64,000 nt of DNA, from contig NZ_CP012917.1 in the NCBI RefSeq assembly GCF_001315015.1, forward strand, positions 251,001 to 315,000, in the 5' to 3' direction. This stretch comes from Azospirillum brasilense. Its GTDB lineage: Bacteria; Pseudomonadota; Alphaproteobacteria; Azospirillales; Azospirillaceae. Shown here piece after piece: positions 33,350 to 41,610 of the stretch; positions within the stretch are counted from its first letter, which is position 1, and every line of letters starts with the position of its first letter. The notes under the pieces are model-generated. The model was given only the letters and a program-made list of their open reading frames with translations. It was not told the origin of the DNA and ran no database searches. The position numbers and the translations under genes were made by a program.

Positions 33350-33742
33350 ATGCCCGCCCCCATCCAGGGACTGACCGGCGGCGTGTCCGGCGTCAACGGC
33401 GAGCGCGGCACCGCCAGCGCCGATCTGATCGCCGAAGCCCGCCAGCGTCAGGCCGACCGGCTGCGCGCCGCCCAGGCCGAAGCCGCCAAGGCCACCGAGG
33501 TGGTCGAGGAGACCCGCGCGTCGGCGGAATCCGACAACCGCCGCCAGCCCGATCCAATCTTGCCCGACCCCATCCCGCCCTACCGCGTCAACCTCGACCC
33601 CGGCACGGGCCGCCTCTCCACCGAGGTGCTCGACACCCACACCGGCGAGGTGATCCTGCGCATCCCGCCCTCCTACGCCGATCCGGCGGAGGACGCGGCG
33701 GAGGAGAGCGGGCGGCCGAAGGCCCCGGAGGTGAAGGCATGA
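33350..33742 (+). CDS. Hypothetical protein in the flagellar operon (130 residues)
   Basis: N-terminal half is a likely coiled coil rich in A, R, Q and E (ADLIAEARQRQADRLRAAQA, EAAKATEVVEETR). The C-terminal half has PPYRVNLDPGTGRLSTEVLD and TGEVILRIPPSYADP, a short beta-type segment recalling FlaG-like proteins, where a 'GevIrqIPp' motif occurs. ATG 33350 follows GGAGG; TTG 33329 is less likely. It overlaps the next gene by 4 bp. Possibly a FlaG-like filament-length factor; tentative. Confidence 0.7.
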   Translation: MPAPIQGLTGGVSGVNGERGTASADLIAEARQRQADRLRAAQAEAAKATEVVEETRASAESDNRRQPDPILPDPIPPYRVNLDPGTGRLSTEVLDTHTGEVILRIPPSYADPAEDAAEESGRPKAPEVKA

Positions 33743-34533
33743 GCACGCTCCAGGATTATCGCCAGATCGTCCGCAACCAGGACCGCTACGACGCGATGAT
33801 CCGCTCGCGGCCCGACGTGAAGCGCAACATCGCCTATTTCGAGGCGAACATCGGCAAGATTTCCAGCGCCGAGGAGCTTCTGAAGGACGACAAGCTCTAT
33901 CGCTTCGTCATGGTGGCCTTCGACCTGGAAAGCCAGACCTACGCGCGCGCCCTCATCCGCAAGGTGCTGGACCAGGGGGTGAAGGACCCGGAGGCGCTGG
34001 CCAACCGCATGAACGACGCAAAGTTCAAGGAGATGGCCACCGTCCTGTCCTTCAAGGAGACGGGCGGCGCCACGCTGAAGGAGCCGGCGATCGTCAAGGC
34101 CATCGTCGACCGCTTTGTCGACGTGTCGCTGGAGGTGAAGGCGGAGGAGAGCAATCCGGCGGTCCGTCTGGCGCTCTATTTCGACCGCAAAGCGCCGCGC
34201 ATCACCAACTGGTATCAGGTGATGGCCGACCGCGCGCTGCAGAAGGTGGTCTTCACCGCGCTCGACATTCCCGAGCAGTCGGCGCTGGGCGACCTCGACC
34301 GGCTGGTCGACAAGCTGAAGAAGCGCTTCGACATCGCCGACTTCAAGGACCCGGCCAAGCTCGGGAAGTTCCTGGACCGCTTCTCGGCCATGTACGACCT
34401 GAAGAACGGTGGGCCCGCCGGGGCCTCCACGAACCTCCCCTACATCGGGCCGATCAACAGCCGCGGACGCTCATCGATCATCGCCATCGACCCGTCCATC
34501 ACCATGTCGCTGCTGAACTTCCCGCGCTTCTGA
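33739..34533 (+). CDS. DUF1217-family flagellar protein
   Basis: 264 residues, mainly helical. The pattern of repeated FVMVAFDLESQTYARALIRK, RMNDAKFKEMATVLSF and ITNWYQVMADRALQKVVFTA is that of DUF1217, proteins always seen in alphaproteobacterial flagellar clusters (near flgF or flaF). Exact role not established. The start overlaps the preceding gene by 4 bp. Confidence 0.8.
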   Translation: MSTLQDYRQIVRNQDRYDAMIRSRPDVKRNIAYFEANIGKISSAEELLKDDKLYRFVMVAFDLESQTYARALIRKVLDQGVKDPEALANRMNDAKFKEMATVLSFKETGGATLKEPAIVKAIVDRFVDVSLEVKAEESNPAVRLALYFDRKAPRITNWYQVMADRALQKVVFTALDIPEQSALGDLDRLVDKLKKRFDIADFKDPAKLGKFLDRFSAMYDLKNGGPAGASTNLPYIGPINSRGRSSIIAIDPSITMSLLNFPRF

Positions 34534-34573
34534 GCGGCGGCGTTCCGGCAGGCCGAATTCCGGGAGATTGGCT

Positions 34574-35656
34574 GTGCAGCCGAGCCGACAGGCCAGGCCG
34601 CCGGGCACTTGGCCGCACGTCGTGGCCCTGCTGCCCGGCCCGGACGACCGGGACGAGGACACCGCCCGCGACTCCCTTCATATCCTGCCGATGACCATCC
34701 TGCCGCTGGAGACTCCGGGCCTGCGCCGGGCGCGGCTGATCAAGAACGTCCGGCTCCAGACGGTGGTGGAGCTCTTCAACGACGTTCACGCCGGCAGCGG
34801 GCAGGTGATGCCCAGCCAACTGCCGCTGCATTTTGGCAACCGCTCGCCCGAGCTGGACCGCGACCTGCTGATGATCGGGCAGATCGCCCAGGCCGCCAGC
34901 TTCGATGTCTATTCCCTGCGCATCGAGCTGCGCCGCCTGAAGATCGCGGTGGATGAGCACGCCGCCCTGCGCCTGTCCCAGCGCCGGAAGGACCAGCTCA
35001 CCCGCTACATGCGCGTCTTCACCCGCCCGCTGATCGAAAGCGTCTACGGCAGCGACGACGTGCAGGTGCAGAATGTCGAGGACCTGATCCGCCTGTTCGC
35101 CGAACCCGATCTGGCGGAGGTGCGCCGCCGGCTGACCATGATGGCCGACCGGCTGGACATCGCCATGGCCGACATCCCGGCCTTCCTTGAGGAGTACGGC
35201 GACATCTTCCTGTCGCTGGCCTATTTCAAGCAGTGCCTGGACGAGATCGTCCCCGACGTGCAGGCCTTCCTGGCCTGGATGGACGCGGTGCGCGGCTTCA
35301 GCGAGGTCCGCCGCGACGCCCGCCACGCCCGGATGCTCGACGAGGTGGGCCGGGACCTGACGGAGATCGCCGCCTCCATCACCGGGCGGTTCGAGAGCTT
35401 CGACAACCGCTCCAAGGACTTCTGGCGCAACATCAACGCCCAGAGCTTCCGCAGCATCCGCGACCTGATCACCAACCACCACGTCACCATCGGCGGGGTG
35501 CTGTGCGGGCTGGCGGTGAAGATGGCCCTGTGGAAGGCTCGCTTCTCCAGCGGCGGCGGCCCGGTCCGCCGCTTGGAGTTCATCCGTTCCGAAATCCTGC
35601 CGGGCCTGTCGCACATCCGCTCCCTGGAGCGCTCGGCGCGGAGCGGGGGGCGCTAA
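34574..35656 (+). CDS. Hypothetical protein in the flagellar operon (360 residues)
   Basis: I do not recognise a named family. The protein has no signal peptide or membrane helix, is rich in charged helices, and ends with a long helical region (LDEVGRDLTEIAASITGRFE, DFWRNINAQSFRSIRDLITN) that could be a coiled coil. The start is set at GTG 34574, seven bases after GGGAGA; TTG 34568 is also possible. It follows the DUF1217 gene by 40 bp on the same strand and is the last gene before a converging MFS gene, so a flagellar role is suggested by position only. Confidence 0.72.
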   Translation: MQPSRQARPPGTWPHVVALLPGPDDRDEDTARDSLHILPMTILPLETPGLRRARLIKNVRLQTVVELFNDVHAGSGQVMPSQLPLHFGNRSPELDRDLLMIGQIAQAASFDVYSLRIELRRLKIAVDEHAALRLSQRRKDQLTRYMRVFTRPLIESVYGSDDVQVQNVEDLIRLFAEPDLAEVRRRLTMMADRLDIAMADIPAFLEEYGDIFLSLAYFKQCLDEIVPDVQAFLAWMDAVRGFSEVRRDARHARMLDEVGRDLTEIAASITGRFESFDNRSKDFWRNINAQSFRSIRDLITNHHVTIGGVLCGLAVKMALWKARFSSGGGPVRRLEFIRSEILPGLSHIRSLERSARSGGR

Positions 35657-35681
35657 GGCCCCCGGCATTCCACAGACCTCC

Positions 35682-36878
35682 TTACCGGCGCCGTGCGGCG
35701 AGTTGCAGGGCGGTGGCCGCCGCGGCGACGGCGATGCCCAGACCGGTCACCGCGGTCCAGCCCCCGGCGTTCCAGGCCAGCGTCGCCGCGCTCGATCCCA
35801 GCGCGCCGCCCAGGAACATGCCGCCCATGAAGATGGTGTTCAGCCGCGCGCGGGCTTCGGGGCGCAGGGCGTAGACGATGTGTTGGTTCGACACCAGCGC
35901 CGCCTGGACCGCGAAGTCGAGCAGGATCACCCCGGCGACCAGCCCGGCGACCGACGTCCACAGCCCGAACAGCAGCCAGGAGGCGAGCGTCAGCAGCGTG
36001 CCCAGCAGGATCACCCGGTGCGGCCCGCTGCGGTCGGCGATCCGCCCGGCCAGCGGGGCGGCCAGGATGCCGACCGCGCCGACGATGCCGAACAGCCCCG
36101 CCGCGTCGGCGCCCAGGCCGAAGCGCGGCTCGGCCAGACGCAGCGCCAGGATGGTCCAGAAGGTGGTGAAGGCGGCGAACAGCAGCCCCTGGGTGACCGC
36201 GGCCAGCCGCAGGGCCGGAAACTCCCGCCACAGATGGACCAGCGAGCGCATCAGCGCCGGGTAGCGCAAGGACGCGTTCGGATGGCTGCGCGGCAGCATG
36301 ACGGCCATCAGCGCGGCCGCAGCCAGAGCCAGCGGAACGGCCAGCCAGAACATGGCGCGCCAGCCCTCGTGCGTTCCGACGAAGCCGGCCAGCGTGCGGC
36401 TGAGCAGGATGCCGGTCAGCACCCCCGACATGACGGTCCCCACCGCCGCCCCCCGCCGCTGCGGCGAGGCGAGATGCGCGGCGAAGGGAACGATCTGCTG
36501 GGCCACCGTCGCCGAGACGCCGAGCAGCAGCGAGGCGGCGACCAGCAGGGCGGGCCCCTGGGCCAGCGCCGTCACGACCAGCGCCGCGGCGAGCAGCAGG
36601 AACTGCCCGACGATCAGCCGCCGCCGCTCCACCAGATCGCCCAGCGGCACCAGCAGGAGCAGTCCGGCGGCGTAGCCGAGCTGCGTGGCGGTGGGGATCA
36701 TGCCGGTCAGCGGGCCGGGCAGGTCGCCTTCGATCAGGCCCAGCATGGGCTGGTTGTAGTAGATGTTCGCGACGGCCAGCCCCGCGGCGGTCGCCATGGC
36801 GAAGGTCAGCCCGCGCCCGAGCCGGGTTTGGTCGGGTGCGTGGGTTGATGTGTGGGGCATTGTGTCGGTGATGCTCAT
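35682..36878 (-). CDS. MFS transporter
   Basis: 398 residues and twelve predicted helices. The first loop has LLLLVPLGDLVERRRLIVGQ, the MFS GxxxDrxGRR-type motif, and AAPLAGRIADRSGPHRVILL is its copy in the second half. AVANIYYNQPMLGLI near the start is typical of the YnfM/arabinose-efflux type DHA1 members. Likely drug or metabolite efflux. Divergent from a LysR gene, which probably controls it. The pair is an insertion within the flagellar gene order. Confidence 0.9.
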   Translation of the reverse strand: MSITDTMPHTSTHAPDQTRLGRGLTFAMATAAGLAVANIYYNQPMLGLIEGDLPGPLTGMIPTATQLGYAAGLLLLVPLGDLVERRRLIVGQFLLLAAALVVTALAQGPALLVAASLLLGVSATVAQQIVPFAAHLASPQRRGAAVGTVMSGVLTGILLSRTLAGFVGTHEGWRAMFWLAVPLALAAAALMAVMLPRSHPNASLRYPALMRSLVHLWREFPALRLAAVTQGLLFAAFTTFWTILALRLAEPRFGLGADAAGLFGIVGAVGILAAPLAGRIADRSGPHRVILLGTLLTLASWLLFGLWTSVAGLVAGVILLDFAVQAALVSNQHIVYALRPEARARLNTIFMGGMFLGGALGSSAATLAWNAGGWTAVTGLGIAVAAAATALQLAARRR

Positions 36879-36901
36879 GACATGCGGTCCTTTTGCAACA
36901 T

Positions 36902-36925
36902 CCCCTCTCCCCTCTGGGGAGAGGG
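36902..36925. repeat. Short copy of the dispersed GC-rich repeat
   Basis: CCCCTCTCCCCTCTGGGGAG followed by AGGG, the single hairpin unit found at the ends of the 11350 and 19808 copies. It lies in the divergent MFS/LysR gap. Confidence 0.6.
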
Positions 36926-36952
36926 CTATGTGAGGCCCAAGGCGATGATTTC

Positions 36953-36971
36953 TGCGACAGACCCTATCGCA
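36953..36971. promoter_or_regulatory. Candidate LysR operator in MFS/LysR divergent region
   Basis: TGCGA-N9-TCGCA inverted repeat (19 bp), 42 bp before the chosen LysR start and 75 bp before the MFS start. Size and T...A symmetry suit a LysR recognition site. Confidence 0.4.
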
Positions 36972-37012
36972 CTTTCACAATCCGCATCAGTCATGCAGAA
37001 TGAATGGCCTGT

Positions 37013-37903
37013 ATGTCGGAATATGAAGTAATGGACCTCGCCGGACTCGCCGTTCTGGTGGAAGCCGCCCAGGCCGGCAGCTTGGCCGGGGCCGCCCGGC
37101 GGCTGGGCATCTCGCCGCTGATGGCGACCCGGCGGCTGGCCGCGCTGGAGGAGGCCATGGGCGCGCGGCTGATGCAGCGGACCACCCGCTCCCTCGCCCT
37201 GACGCCGGAGGGGGAGGCGATGCTGCCCTTCGCCCAGGCGATGCTGGAGAACGAGGCGGCGGCGCGGGCCAGCGTCCGCCCGTCCTCCGCCGGGGCGTCG
37301 GGGCTGTTGCGGCTGACCGCCTCCGCCGCCTTCGGGCGCAAGGTGGTGGTGCCGGTGGTCGCGGACTTCCTGACGGACAACCCGCAGGTTTCGGTCGATC
37401 TGCTGCTGACCGACACGGTGGTGGACATCGTCGGGCAGGGCATCGACCTCGCCATCCGCATCGCGCATCTGAAGGATAGCGCGCTGATCGCGCGGCGGCT
37501 GGCCGACAACCCGCGGGGGCTTTACGCCACGCCCGGCTATCTGGCGGCCCGCGGCACGCCCGCCGCCGTCGCCGATCTGGCGGAGCACGAGTGCCTGTGC
37601 CTGTCCGGCACGACCCACTGGAGCTTCGCGGGTGACGGGCGGGAGCGGCGCGTCCGGGTGCGCGGCCGCTTCACCGCCAATTCCATCGAGGGGTTGCGGG
37701 ACATCTGCCTCGCCGGGCTCGGCATCGCCGTGCTGTCCGAGTGGGACGTGCGCGACGAGGTGGCGCGCGGCGCGCTGGTGGCGCTCCGCCTGTCCGACGG
37801 GGCGTTGGAGCCGCTGGCGGTGTGGGGCGTCCACCCCTCGGCGCGCTTCGTGCCGCCGAAGGTGCGGCTGTTCATGGACGCGCTGGCGAAAGCGCTGCGC
37901 TGA
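37013..37903 (+). CDS. LysR-family transcriptional regulator
   Basis: About 296 residues. N-terminal helix-turn-helix with LAVLVEAAQAGSLAGAARRLGISPLMATRRLAALEE and a substrate domain with the ArgP/CrgA-like RIAHLKDSALIARRLADNPR and LCLSGTTHWSF. Three in-frame ATGs (37004, 37013, 37031) occur and none has a clear ribosome site; 37013 is a compromise. Divergent to the MFS gene. Confidence 0.9.
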   Translation: MSEYEVMDLAGLAVLVEAAQAGSLAGAARRLGISPLMATRRLAALEEAMGARLMQRTTRSLALTPEGEAMLPFAQAMLENEAAARASVRPSSAGASGLLRLTASAAFGRKVVVPVVADFLTDNPQVSVDLLLTDTVVDIVGQGIDLAIRIAHLKDSALIARRLADNPRGLYATPGYLAARGTPAAVADLAEHECLCLSGTTHWSFAGDGRERRVRVRGRFTANSIEGLRDICLAGLGIAVLSEWDVRDEVARGALVALRLSDGALEPLAVWGVHPSARFVPPKVRLFMDALAKALR

Positions 37904-37909
37904 CCGGGG

Positions 37910-38515
37910 TCAGAGCCGGACGGCCGGGCGGTCCGCCGGTTGGGTGGCATGCAACTCGTAGAGCTTCGCCAGGATTTGCGGGGCGGGCTGCTCCGCCTTG
38001 GGCGCCGGTACATCCGCCGCGGCGTCGGTGCTTGGCGTCTTGCGGGCGAGCGCTTCCGCCAGCACGGCGGGGGTCGGGCGATGGTCCGGCGTTGGCTCCG
38101 TTTGCGGCTCTTGCGCCGGACCGGCGAGGAAAGGCAGGGGCGGGGCGTTGGACGGCGCGTCCTTCGCCGGGGCCTTCGTCTCGTCCGAGCCGCCCTCCGC
38201 CAGCGCGACGAGGTGGCCCAGCGGGTCGTCGCCGGTCACCGCCTCGAAGGCGGCCATGGCGGCGCTGCCCAGCAGGCCGATGGGGCCGCCGAACAGGAAG
38301 CCGCCGGCCAGCCGCGCCGGCAGGCCGATCTCGTCGCCGGTGGCGTGGCGGTAGACCTGCGACACCCCCGGCAGATGCTGGAGCGGATTCACCGCGTCCA
38401 GCAGGTCCCCGAAATCCAGGCTGAGGTCCGCCGCCTCCGGCTTGGCGGCGGCGGGGTTGGCCGGAGGGGTGGTCGGGGCAAGCGCGCGGGCGGCGAGCGC
38501 GGTGGCGTTGGTCAT
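37910..38515 (-). CDS. Hypothetical protein co-translated with FliI (201 residues)
   Basis: Alanine/proline-rich N-terminus, then a short more ordered stretch (LDFGDLLDAVNPLQHLPGVS, TGDEIGLPARLAGGFLFGGP, LLGSAAMAAFEAVTGDDP) and a long low-complexity tail. The middle resembles small uncharacterised proteins next to flagellar genes of alphaproteobacteria with the 'NPLqHlPgvs..Yr..tGd.i' motif. The start overlaps the fliI stop by 4 bp. Glycines in the middle could permit membrane association. Function unknown. Confidence 0.75.
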   Translation of the reverse strand: MTNATALAARALAPTTPPANPAAAKPEAADLSLDFGDLLDAVNPLQHLPGVSQVYRHATGDEIGLPARLAGGFLFGGPIGLLGSAAMAAFEAVTGDDPLGHLVALAEGGSDETKAPAKDAPSNAPPLPFLAGPAQEPQTEPTPDHRPTPAVLAEALARKTPSTDAAADVPAPKAEQPAPQILAKLYELHATQPADRPAVRL

Positions 38516-39852
38516 GGCGTGGCTCCGGCGGGAACGGCGAGGATGCGGTCGAGGACACGGAAGGAGTCGGGGGACGGCGTGGCGTCGTCCTTGCCCTGGC
38601 GCAGGAACTCCTCCAGCGCCGGGTTCAGCGCGACGGCGCCGTCCACCTCCGCATCGGTGCCCTGCTTGTAAGCGCCGATGCGCACCAGCTCCCGCATGTT
38701 GTCGTAGGTGGCGGCGAGGCTCCGCGCGCGGCGCAGCAGGGCGTTCTGCTCCGCCGTGTGGCAGCCGGGCAGCAGGCGCGACACGCTGCGCAGCACGTTG
38801 ACGGCGGGGTAGCGGCCCTGCTCGGCGATGCGGCGGTCCAGCACGATGTGGCCGTCGAGGATGCCGCGCACCGCGTCGGCGATGGGCTCGTCATGGTCGT
38901 CGCCGTCGACCAGCACGGTGAAGATGCCGGTGATGTCGCCCTGGCCCTCGCGTCCCGGCCCGGCGCGCTCCATCAGTTTGGGGAGTTCGGCGAAGACGCT
39001 GGGCGGGTAGCTCTTGGCGGTCGGCGGCTCCCCGGCGGCCAGCCCGATCTCGCGCTGGGCCATGGCGAAGCGCGTCACGCTGTCGATCAGGCAGAGGACG
39101 TGCAGGCCGCGGTCGCGCAACTCCTCCGCCACGGTCAGGCAGAGATAGGCGGCCTGCCGGCGCATCAGCGGCGGCTCGTCCGAGGTGGCGACGACGACGA
39201 CGGAGCGGGCGAGGCCGTCCGCTCCCAGGTCATCCTGGATGAATTCCTGCACCTCGCGCCCGCGTTCCCCGACCAGCCCGATCACGATGGCGTCGGCCCC
39301 GGCGTGGCGGGCGACCATCGACAGCAGCGTCGATTTGCCGACGCCGGACCCGGCGAAGACGCCCATGCGCTGGCCGCGGCAGATGGGTGTGAAGACGTCG
39401 ATGGCGCGCACGCCGGTGTCCATCTTCGCCCCCACCCGGCGGCGCGCGTAGGCCGGCGGCGGGGCGGCGCGCAGCGGGCGGGCGTGGTGGCCGTTGCGCA
39501 AGGGGCCGCGCCCGTCGATCGGTTCCCCCAAGGCGTTGACGACGCGGCCCAGCCAGCCGGGGCCGGGGCGCAGCGTGAAGGCGGTGTCGTCGGTGACGGC
39601 GGCGCAGCCCTCCGCCACGCCGTCGAGGTTGTCGAAGGCCATCAGCAGCGTGCGGCCCTGGCGGAAGCCGATGGTCTCGCACAGCAGCCGCTGGCCGCGC
39701 GCCGTCTCCGCCCAGCATTTGTCGCCCACCGCCAGGACGCGGCGCAGCCCCTCCACCTCCAGCGTCATGCCGGTGGCGCTGCGGATCTCGCCGCGCCAGG
39801 ATCGGGTCGGCATCCGCTCGATCTCGGACAGAAGGTTGGAAAGCACGCGCAT
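38512..39852 (-). CDS. fliI: Flagellum-specific ATPase FliI
   Basis: 446 residues of the F1-like export ATPase that powers and unloads substrates at the flagellar type III apparatus. Walker A GSGVGKST (168-175), GLVGERGREVQEF, HVLCLIDSVTRFAMAQREIG (Walker B region) and the C-terminal YKQGTDAEVDGAVAL are conserved. Divergent from flgB, with the CCGGTTTTAAACGG element between them. FliH and FliJ are not in the window. Confidence 0.96.
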   Translation of the reverse strand: MRVLSNLLSEIERMPTRSWRGEIRSATGMTLEVEGLRRVLAVGDKCWAETARGQRLLCETIGFRQGRTLLMAFDNLDGVAEGCAAVTDDTAFTLRPGPGWLGRVVNALGEPIDGRGPLRNGHHARPLRAAPPPAYARRRVGAKMDTGVRAIDVFTPICRGQRMGVFAGSGVGKSTLLSMVARHAGADAIVIGLVGERGREVQEFIQDDLGADGLARSVVVVATSDEPPLMRRQAAYLCLTVAEELRDRGLHVLCLIDSVTRFAMAQREIGLAAGEPPTAKSYPPSVFAELPKLMERAGPGREGQGDITGIFTVLVDGDDHDEPIADAVRGILDGHIVLDRRIAEQGRYPAVNVLRSVSRLLPGCHTAEQNALLRRARSLAATYDNMRELVRIGAYKQGTDAEVDGAVALNPALEEFLRQGKDDATPSPDSFRVLDRILAVPAGATP

Positions 39853-39900
39853 CGCCGGGACGTCTCCGCCGTGTCGGAATGCGCTGATCCTGCCACGAGG

Positions 39901-39923
39901 ATTTTAAATCCGGTTTTAAACGG
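39901..39923. promoter_or_regulatory. Candidate shared flagellar operator between fliI and flgB
   Basis: ATTTTAAATCCGGTTTTAAA followed by CGG. The core CCGGTTTTAAACGG (39910-39923) nearly equals the flagellin-upstream CCGGTTTAAACGG. It lies 55 bp before flgB and 58 bp before fliI, so it could serve both directions. Also holds TTAA-N8-TTAA. Confidence 0.5.
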
Positions 39924-39977
39924 CGGGCGTCATCTTGGCCCTGCCTTGCTTTCCGGCTTTGCGATAGGGCCGTTCCA

Positions 39978-40370
39978 ATGGATTTTAGCAATATTTCGGT
40001 GTTCCGGCTGGCCGGCGCGCGCCTCGATTACTTGGCGGAGCGGCAGAAGCTGATCGCCGCCAACGTCGTGAACGCGAACACGCCCGGCTATCAGCCGAAG
40101 GACCTGAAACCCTTCGCGGCGCTGATGGACGGCCAGCAAGCGGTGGCGCCCGCGCTCACCTCGCCCATGCACCTGACGGGCTTCAACCCGTCCGGCGCGG
40201 TGCAGGAGGCGCGCAAGCCCGAGCAGTGGGAAACCACGCCGGACGGCAACGCCGTGTCGCTGGAGCAGGAAATGACCAAGGGCAGCGAGACGCGCGACGC
40301 CTTCGCCCTGACCGCCGGCCTGTTCCAGCGCAACCTGCAAATCCTGCGCGCCGCCTGGCGCGCCGGCTGA
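39978..40370 (+). CDS. flgB: Flagellar basal-body rod protein FlgB
   Basis: 130 residues, proximal rod subunit. The N-terminal rod motif LAERQKLIAANVVNANTPGY and C-terminal EMTKGSETRDAFALTAGLFQ place it in FlgB. Exported by the type III apparatus without a cleaved signal. Twenty base pairs before flgC. Confidence 0.94.
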   Translation: MDFSNISVFRLAGARLDYLAERQKLIAANVVNANTPGYQPKDLKPFAALMDGQQAVAPALTSPMHLTGFNPSGAVQEARKPEQWETTPDGNAVSLEQEMTKGSETRDAFALTAGLFQRNLQILRAAWRAG

Positions 40371-40390
40371 CGACTTCGGAGTCCCCTCCC

Positions 40391-40810
40391 ATGCTCACCG
40401 ATCCCCTGGCCGCGACGATGCGGATCGCCAGTTCGGGCCTGCAGGCGCAGGGCACCCGGCTGCGCGTGGTTGCCGAGAACATCGCCAACTCCGATTCCAC
40501 CGCCATGACGGCGGGCGGCGATCCCTACCGCCGCAAAACCGTATCCTTCGCGACCACGATGGACCGCGCCGCCGGGTCGGAACTTGTGAAGGTCAAGCAG
40601 ATCGGGCGCGACCGCAGCGACTTCCAGCTCGTCTACGAGCCCTCGCATCCCGCCGCCGACGAGAAGGGCTACGTCAAGCGCCCGAACGTCCAGCCGCTGA
40701 TCGAGATGATGGACATGCGCGAGGCCAGCCGGTCCTTCGAGGCGAGCGTCAACGTCATCGAGCAGTCGCGCAGCATGATGAGCCGCATGATCGACCTTCT
40801 GCGCGGCTGA
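40391..40810 (+). CDS. flgC: Flagellar basal-body rod protein FlgC
   Basis: 139 residues. MRIASSGLQAQGTRLRVVAE and NIANSDSTAMTAGGDPYRRK are the FlgC N-terminal motif, and PNVQPLIEMMDMREASRSFE with ASVNVIEQSRSMMSRMIDLL its C-terminal rod helix. Start ATG 40391 is set by homology; the open frame before it overlaps flgB. Fourteen bases before fliE. Confidence 0.95.
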   Translation: MLTDPLAATMRIASSGLQAQGTRLRVVAENIANSDSTAMTAGGDPYRRKTVSFATTMDRAAGSELVKVKQIGRDRSDFQLVYEPSHPAADEKGYVKRPNVQPLIEMMDMREASRSFEASVNVIEQSRSMMSRMIDLLRG

Positions 40811-40824
40811 GGAGACGAAAGAGC

Positions 40825-41190
40825 ATGATCGAACCCATTGGCCGCGCCGCCGCCGCCTACGGCCTCCACCGCGCGCCCCTGGCCCAGCCGGCCCCCGCCG
40901 CCTCGCTCGCCACCCCGCCCAACGCGGCGGCTGCGGCGTCACCGTCCGCCGATACGGCGGCGTCGACGGCGGAGAGCAGCTTCGGCGCCTTCCTCGACCG
41001 TCAGGTGTCTCAGGCGGTGGAGACGCTGAACGAGGGCGAGCGCATGTCCGTCGCCGCCGTCGCCGGCAAGGCCGGCACGCACGAGGTCGTGCGCTCCGTG
41101 CTCGCCGCCGAGATGACCGTGCAGACGGTGGTGTCGATCCGCGACCGCATGGTGCAGGCCTATCAGGACGTCATGCGGATGGCGATTTGA
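40825..41190 (+). CDS. fliE: Flagellar hook-basal body complex protein FliE
   Basis: 121 residues. The N-terminal about 40 residues are low-complexity Ala/Pro; the conserved C-terminal part SFGAFLDRQVSQAVETLNEGE and VVRSVLAAEMTVQTVVSIRD is FliE, the adaptor linking MS-ring and rod. ATG follows GGAG. Ends the flgB-flgC-fliE unit; a dispersed repeat follows before fliQ. Confidence 0.92.
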   Translation: MIEPIGRAAAAYGLHRAPLAQPAPAASLATPPNAAAAASPSADTAASTAESSFGAFLDRQVSQAVETLNEGERMSVAAVAGKAGTHEVVRSVLAAEMTVQTVVSIRDRMVQAYQDVMRMAI

Positions 41191-41215
41191 GCTGTGCGGT
41201 GATTGGAGCGTTATT

Positions 41216-41322
41216 GCCCCCTCCCTAACCCTCCCCCGCTTCGCAGGGGAGGGGACTAAGCTCCCTCTCCTGCGAAGCGGGGGAGGGAAGGGGCCCATGC
41301 GCAGCATGGGAAGGGTGGGGGC
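41216..41322. repeat. Dispersed GC-rich inverted repeat (copy 4)
   Basis: GCCCCCTCCCTAACCCTCCCCCGCTTCGCAGGGG... closing with GGGAAGGGTGGGGGC. Inner arms TCCCCCGCTTCGCAGG and CCTGCGAAGCGGGGGA are perfect complements. Same design as 3358-3460. It interrupts the flagellar operon between fliE and fliQ. Confidence 0.75.
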
Positions 41323-41342
41323 AACAGTGAGGAACTCCCCCA

Positions 41343-41609
41343 ATGAACGAAGCCGACGTGCTGGAAGTCCTGCGCACCGGCATCTGGACGATGCTGCTGA
41401 TCGCCGCCCCGCCGCTGGTCGTCGCGGTCCTGGTCGGCGTGGCGATCTCGCTGGTCCAGGCGCTGACCCAGGTGCAGGAGATGACGCTGACCTTCGTGCC
41501 GAAGATCGTCGCCATCCTGGTCACCACCGTGCTGGCGCTGCCCTTCATGTACGGCGCGCTCACCACCTACGCCGATCGGCTGGGCAGCCTGATCGTCTCG
41601 GTGCGGTGA
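41343..41609 (+). CDS. fliQ: Flagellar export apparatus protein FliQ
   Basis: 88 residues with two helices (about 14-37 and 52-70). VLEVLRTGIWTMLLIAAPPL, QALTQVQEMTLTFVPKIVAI are the FliQ signatures. Part of the FliPQR-FlhB core. One base separates its stop from the next gene. Confidence 0.94.
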   Translation: MNEADVLEVLRTGIWTMLLIAAPPLVVAVLVGVAISLVQALTQVQEMTLTFVPKIVAILVTTVLALPFMYGALTTYADRLGSLIVSVR

Positions 41610-41610
41610 C

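Noticed and set aside
3358..41322. GC-rich repeats considered as a CRISPR array or IS ends
   Set aside because: Copies are far apart, not regularly spaced, have no unique spacers, no cas genes and no transposase between any pair.
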